Assembly (NCBI GenBank): GCA_017408185.1
Contig: JAFQVE010000612.1
Span: forward strand, 1-8,015
Reading direction: 5' to 3'
From: Oscillospiraceae bacterium
GTDB lineage: Bacteria > Bacillota_A > Clostridia > Oscillospirales > JAAYXM01
DNA: 8,015 nucleotides
In this document: one piece after another, positions 7,071 through 8,015 of the stretch
Numbering within the stretch: position 1 is the stretch's first letter
Layout: every line of letters starts with the position of its first letter
The notes under the pieces: model-generated
What the model was told of the DNA's origin: nothing
The model's database searches: none
The model's input: only the letters and a program-made list of their open reading frames with translations
Position numbers and translations under genes: made by a program

Positions 7071-7600
7071 TGGAAAAGGGTCTACCAAAGAGGAAGCCGC
7101 TCAGGATACCGGAATATAATTACAGTTCATCAGGCGCATATTTTGTAACAATATGCACTGAGAAAAGGGAAAAAATCCTTTCTAAAATTATAACGGTAGG
7201 GGACGGCGTCTTCGACGTCCCGAAAACAGAGCTGACAAATGTAGGAAGAATAGCGGAAAAGTATTTGTTATCAAGCGAGAACATTAAAGGCGTGAAAATA
7301 GATAAATATATAATAATGCCTAACCATATTCACGCAATTATAATTCTTGACGAAGACGAGTATTTATTCACGAATAAAAGCGGGACGTCGCGGGCGCCGT
7401 CCCCTACCAATGAAATGCTGCCACATATAATCGCTTCTTTTAAAAGATTTTGCAACAAGGAAATAGGTTATAATATTTTTCAGCGTTCATATATGGAACA
7501 CATTATTCGCGATAAAGAGGACTATGAAACCAGGAGCAAATACATCTATGAAAATCCTGAAAAGTGGTTTTACGATGAACTGTATACTGAAGATGAATAA
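7070..7600 (+). CDS. REP-associated tyrosine transposase (RAYT, Y1/HUH family)
   Basis: The 176-residue product is related to IS200/IS605 Y1 transposases and resembles the RAYT group, whose members nick single-stranded palindromic REP sequences. The start LPKRKPLRIPEYNYSSSGAYFVTICT is typical. The HUH-type metal-binding motif is H86-I-H88 in IIMPNHIHAI. A likely catalytic tyrosine is Y141 in FQRSYMEHIIRDKEDY, followed by the family's YIYENPEKW segment. The reading frame appears intact. Base use differs from its neighbours: it is AT-rich with frequent ATA and AGA/AGG codons, except for two GC-rich hairpins inside the gene (7195-7222 and 7381-7408). This suggests a different origin from pgsA. 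It starts on the last base of the pgsA stop codon without its own clear ribosome binding site, and ends at a strong terminator. Typical terminal repeats of a full insertion sequence are not visible, which fits a domesticated, single-copy RAYT. Confidence 0.88.
   Translation: MEKGLPKRKPLRIPEYNYSSSGAYFVTICTEKREKILSKIITVGDGVFDVPKTELTNVGRIAEKYLLSSENIKGVKIDKYIIMPNHIHAIIILDEDEYLFTNKSGTSRAPSPTNEMLPHIIASFKRFCNKEIGYNIFQRSYMEHIIRDKEDYETRSKYIYENPEKWFYDELYTEDE
7195..7222 (+). repeat. REP-like hairpin, left arm, inside the RAYT gene
   Basis: GTAG (7196-7199) stands directly 5' of a stem: GGGACG (7200-7205) pairs with CGTCCC (7216-7221), then a G/A mismatch, then CG/CG, with loop TCTT (7209-7212). A GTAG-type tetranucleotide at the foot of an imperfect hairpin is the known architecture of RAYT-recognised REP sequences. 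Here it encodes RAYT residues 42-51 (TVGDGVFDVP). It is an inverted match (25 of 28 positions) to 7381-7408. Confidence 0.75.
7381..7408 (-). repeat. REP-like hairpin, right arm, inside the RAYT gene
   Basis: Read on the minus strand this is the same 28-nt element as at 7195-7222, with three differences confined to the loop side. It has the GTAG foot (CTAC at 7404-7407 on the plus strand), the GGGACG/CGTCCC stem, the same G/A mismatch and a 4-nt loop. It encodes RAYT residues 104-113 (SGTSRAPSPT). The two arms are 158 nt apart and point towards each other, like the paired REPs of a BIME. Confidence 0.75.
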
Positions 7601-7628
7601 AAAAAGGAAGCCATACGGCTTCCTTTTT
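7601..7628. terminator. Bidirectional intrinsic terminator between the RAYT gene and serS
   Basis: A perfect 12-bp stem pairs AAAAAGGAAGCC (7601-7612) with GGCTTCCTTTTT (7617-7628) around loop ATAC. The T-run on each strand makes it work in both directions. It begins directly after the RAYT stop codon and ends 3 bp before the serS stop on the other strand, so it ends both the pgsA/RAYT transcript and the serS transcript. Confidence 0.9.
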
Positions 7629-7631
7629 AAA

Positions 7632-8015
7632 TTACTTTTCAACGATTTCGGTTTTGCCGCCCATATAGGGACGGAGAGCCTCGGGAATGCGGATAACAAA
7701 TTTGCCATCGCGTACCTCAAGGTTGTTTTCGAGGAATGCGATAAGCATTCTCGGGGGAGCAACAACGGTGTTGTTGAGGGTGTGTGCAAGATATTTCTTG
7801 CCGTCTGCGCCCTTAACGCGGATACCAAGGCGGCGCGCCTGCGCGTCACCGAGGTTGGAGCAGGAGCAAACCTCAAAATACTTGCCCTGCTTAGGAGACC
7901 ACGCTTCAACATCATAGGACTTAACCTTAAGGTCGGCAAGGTCGCCCGAGCAGCACTCAAGGGTGCGAACGGGGATATCCATAGAGCGGAAAAGCTCAAC
8001 GGAGTAGCTCCACAT
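7632..8015 (-). CDS. serS: Serine--tRNA ligase, C-terminal part (gene continues beyond the right edge)
   Basis: SerRS is a class II aminoacyl-tRNA synthetase that charges tRNA-Ser (and tRNA-Sec where present) with serine. The 127 visible residues are the end of the catalytic domain. They include CSGDL followed by KSYDVEAWSPKQGKYFEVCSCSNLGDAQARRLGIRV, which holds class II motif 2-distal and serine-binding elements. Next is motif 3, LNNTVVAPPRMLIAFLEN, with its conserved arginine in PPR. The protein ends with the common IPEALRPYMGG segment and a short tail. The methionine at 8015 is internal to the protein, since the N-terminal coiled coil and motif 1 are missing and must lie to the right. The gene is convergent with the RAYT gene across the shared terminator. 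Confidence 0.95.
   Translation of the reverse strand: MWSYSVELFRSMDIPVRTLECCSGDLADLKVKSYDVEAWSPKQGKYFEVCSCSNLGDAQARRLGIRVKGADGKKYLAHTLNNTVVAPPRMLIAFLENNLEVRDGKFVIRIPEALRPYMGGKTEIVEK

Noticed and set aside
7487..7999. Minus-strand open frame of 170 codons across the terminator
   Set aside because: It crosses the terminator and overlaps the clear serS frame. Its composition is typical of a shadow frame and no family is recognised.
1..8015. CRISPR array, tRNA or rRNA genes
   Set aside because: No regularly spaced direct repeats, and no cloverleaf or rRNA-like sequence, were seen on either strand.

Overview
The window reads as a chromosomal housekeeping segment from a member of the Clostridia, most likely an uncultured gut-type Oscillospiraceae/Ruminococcaceae relative. 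This rests on the protein sequences (Firmicutes-type RecA, RecX, RimO, PgsA and SerRS), the GAAAGG-type Shine-Dalgarno sequences, the AAA/AAG-rich moderate-GC coding style, and the recA-recX-rimO-pgsA neighbourhood. The genus cannot be fixed from the sequence alone.

Layout, left to right: gyrA (54-2567, +) is preceded by the right part of a hairpin repeat. A small lipoprotein gene of unknown function (2554-3135, +) overlaps its 3' end by 14 nt. A 165-bp gap follows and is largely filled by a three-stem palindromic, MITE-like repeat. Then come recA (3301-4404) and recX (4401-4985, ATGA overlap). A second copy of the hairpin repeat leads into rimO (5044-6372), and a third copy leads into pgsA (6489-7070). 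A REP-associated tyrosine transposase (RAYT) gene overlaps the pgsA stop by one base (7070-7600). A strong bidirectional terminator separates it from the convergent 3' end of serS, which runs off the right edge on the minus strand.

The genes cover DNA topology (GyrA), homologous recombination and its control (RecA/RecX), ribosomal protein S12 modification (RimO), phospholipid synthesis (PgsA) and tRNA charging (SerRS). All plus-strand genes run in the same direction and could share transcripts: gyrA with the lipoprotein gene, and recA through to the RAYT gene.

I see no new multi-gene defence or metabolic system. The unusual material lies in the repeats. (1) The RAYT open reading frame carries two REP-like hairpins in inverted orientation, each with a GTAG foot, matching at 25 of 28 positions. 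(2) A hairpin repeat recurs immediately upstream of three genes. In the two complete copies it carries GGAAAGG at one foot of the stem and leaves exactly 10 nt between the other foot and the ATG, so a folded hairpin would bring a remote Shine-Dalgarno sequence to normal spacing. (3) One such copy may have trimmed the end of RecX. GyrA also lacks both residues that normally anchor quinolones.
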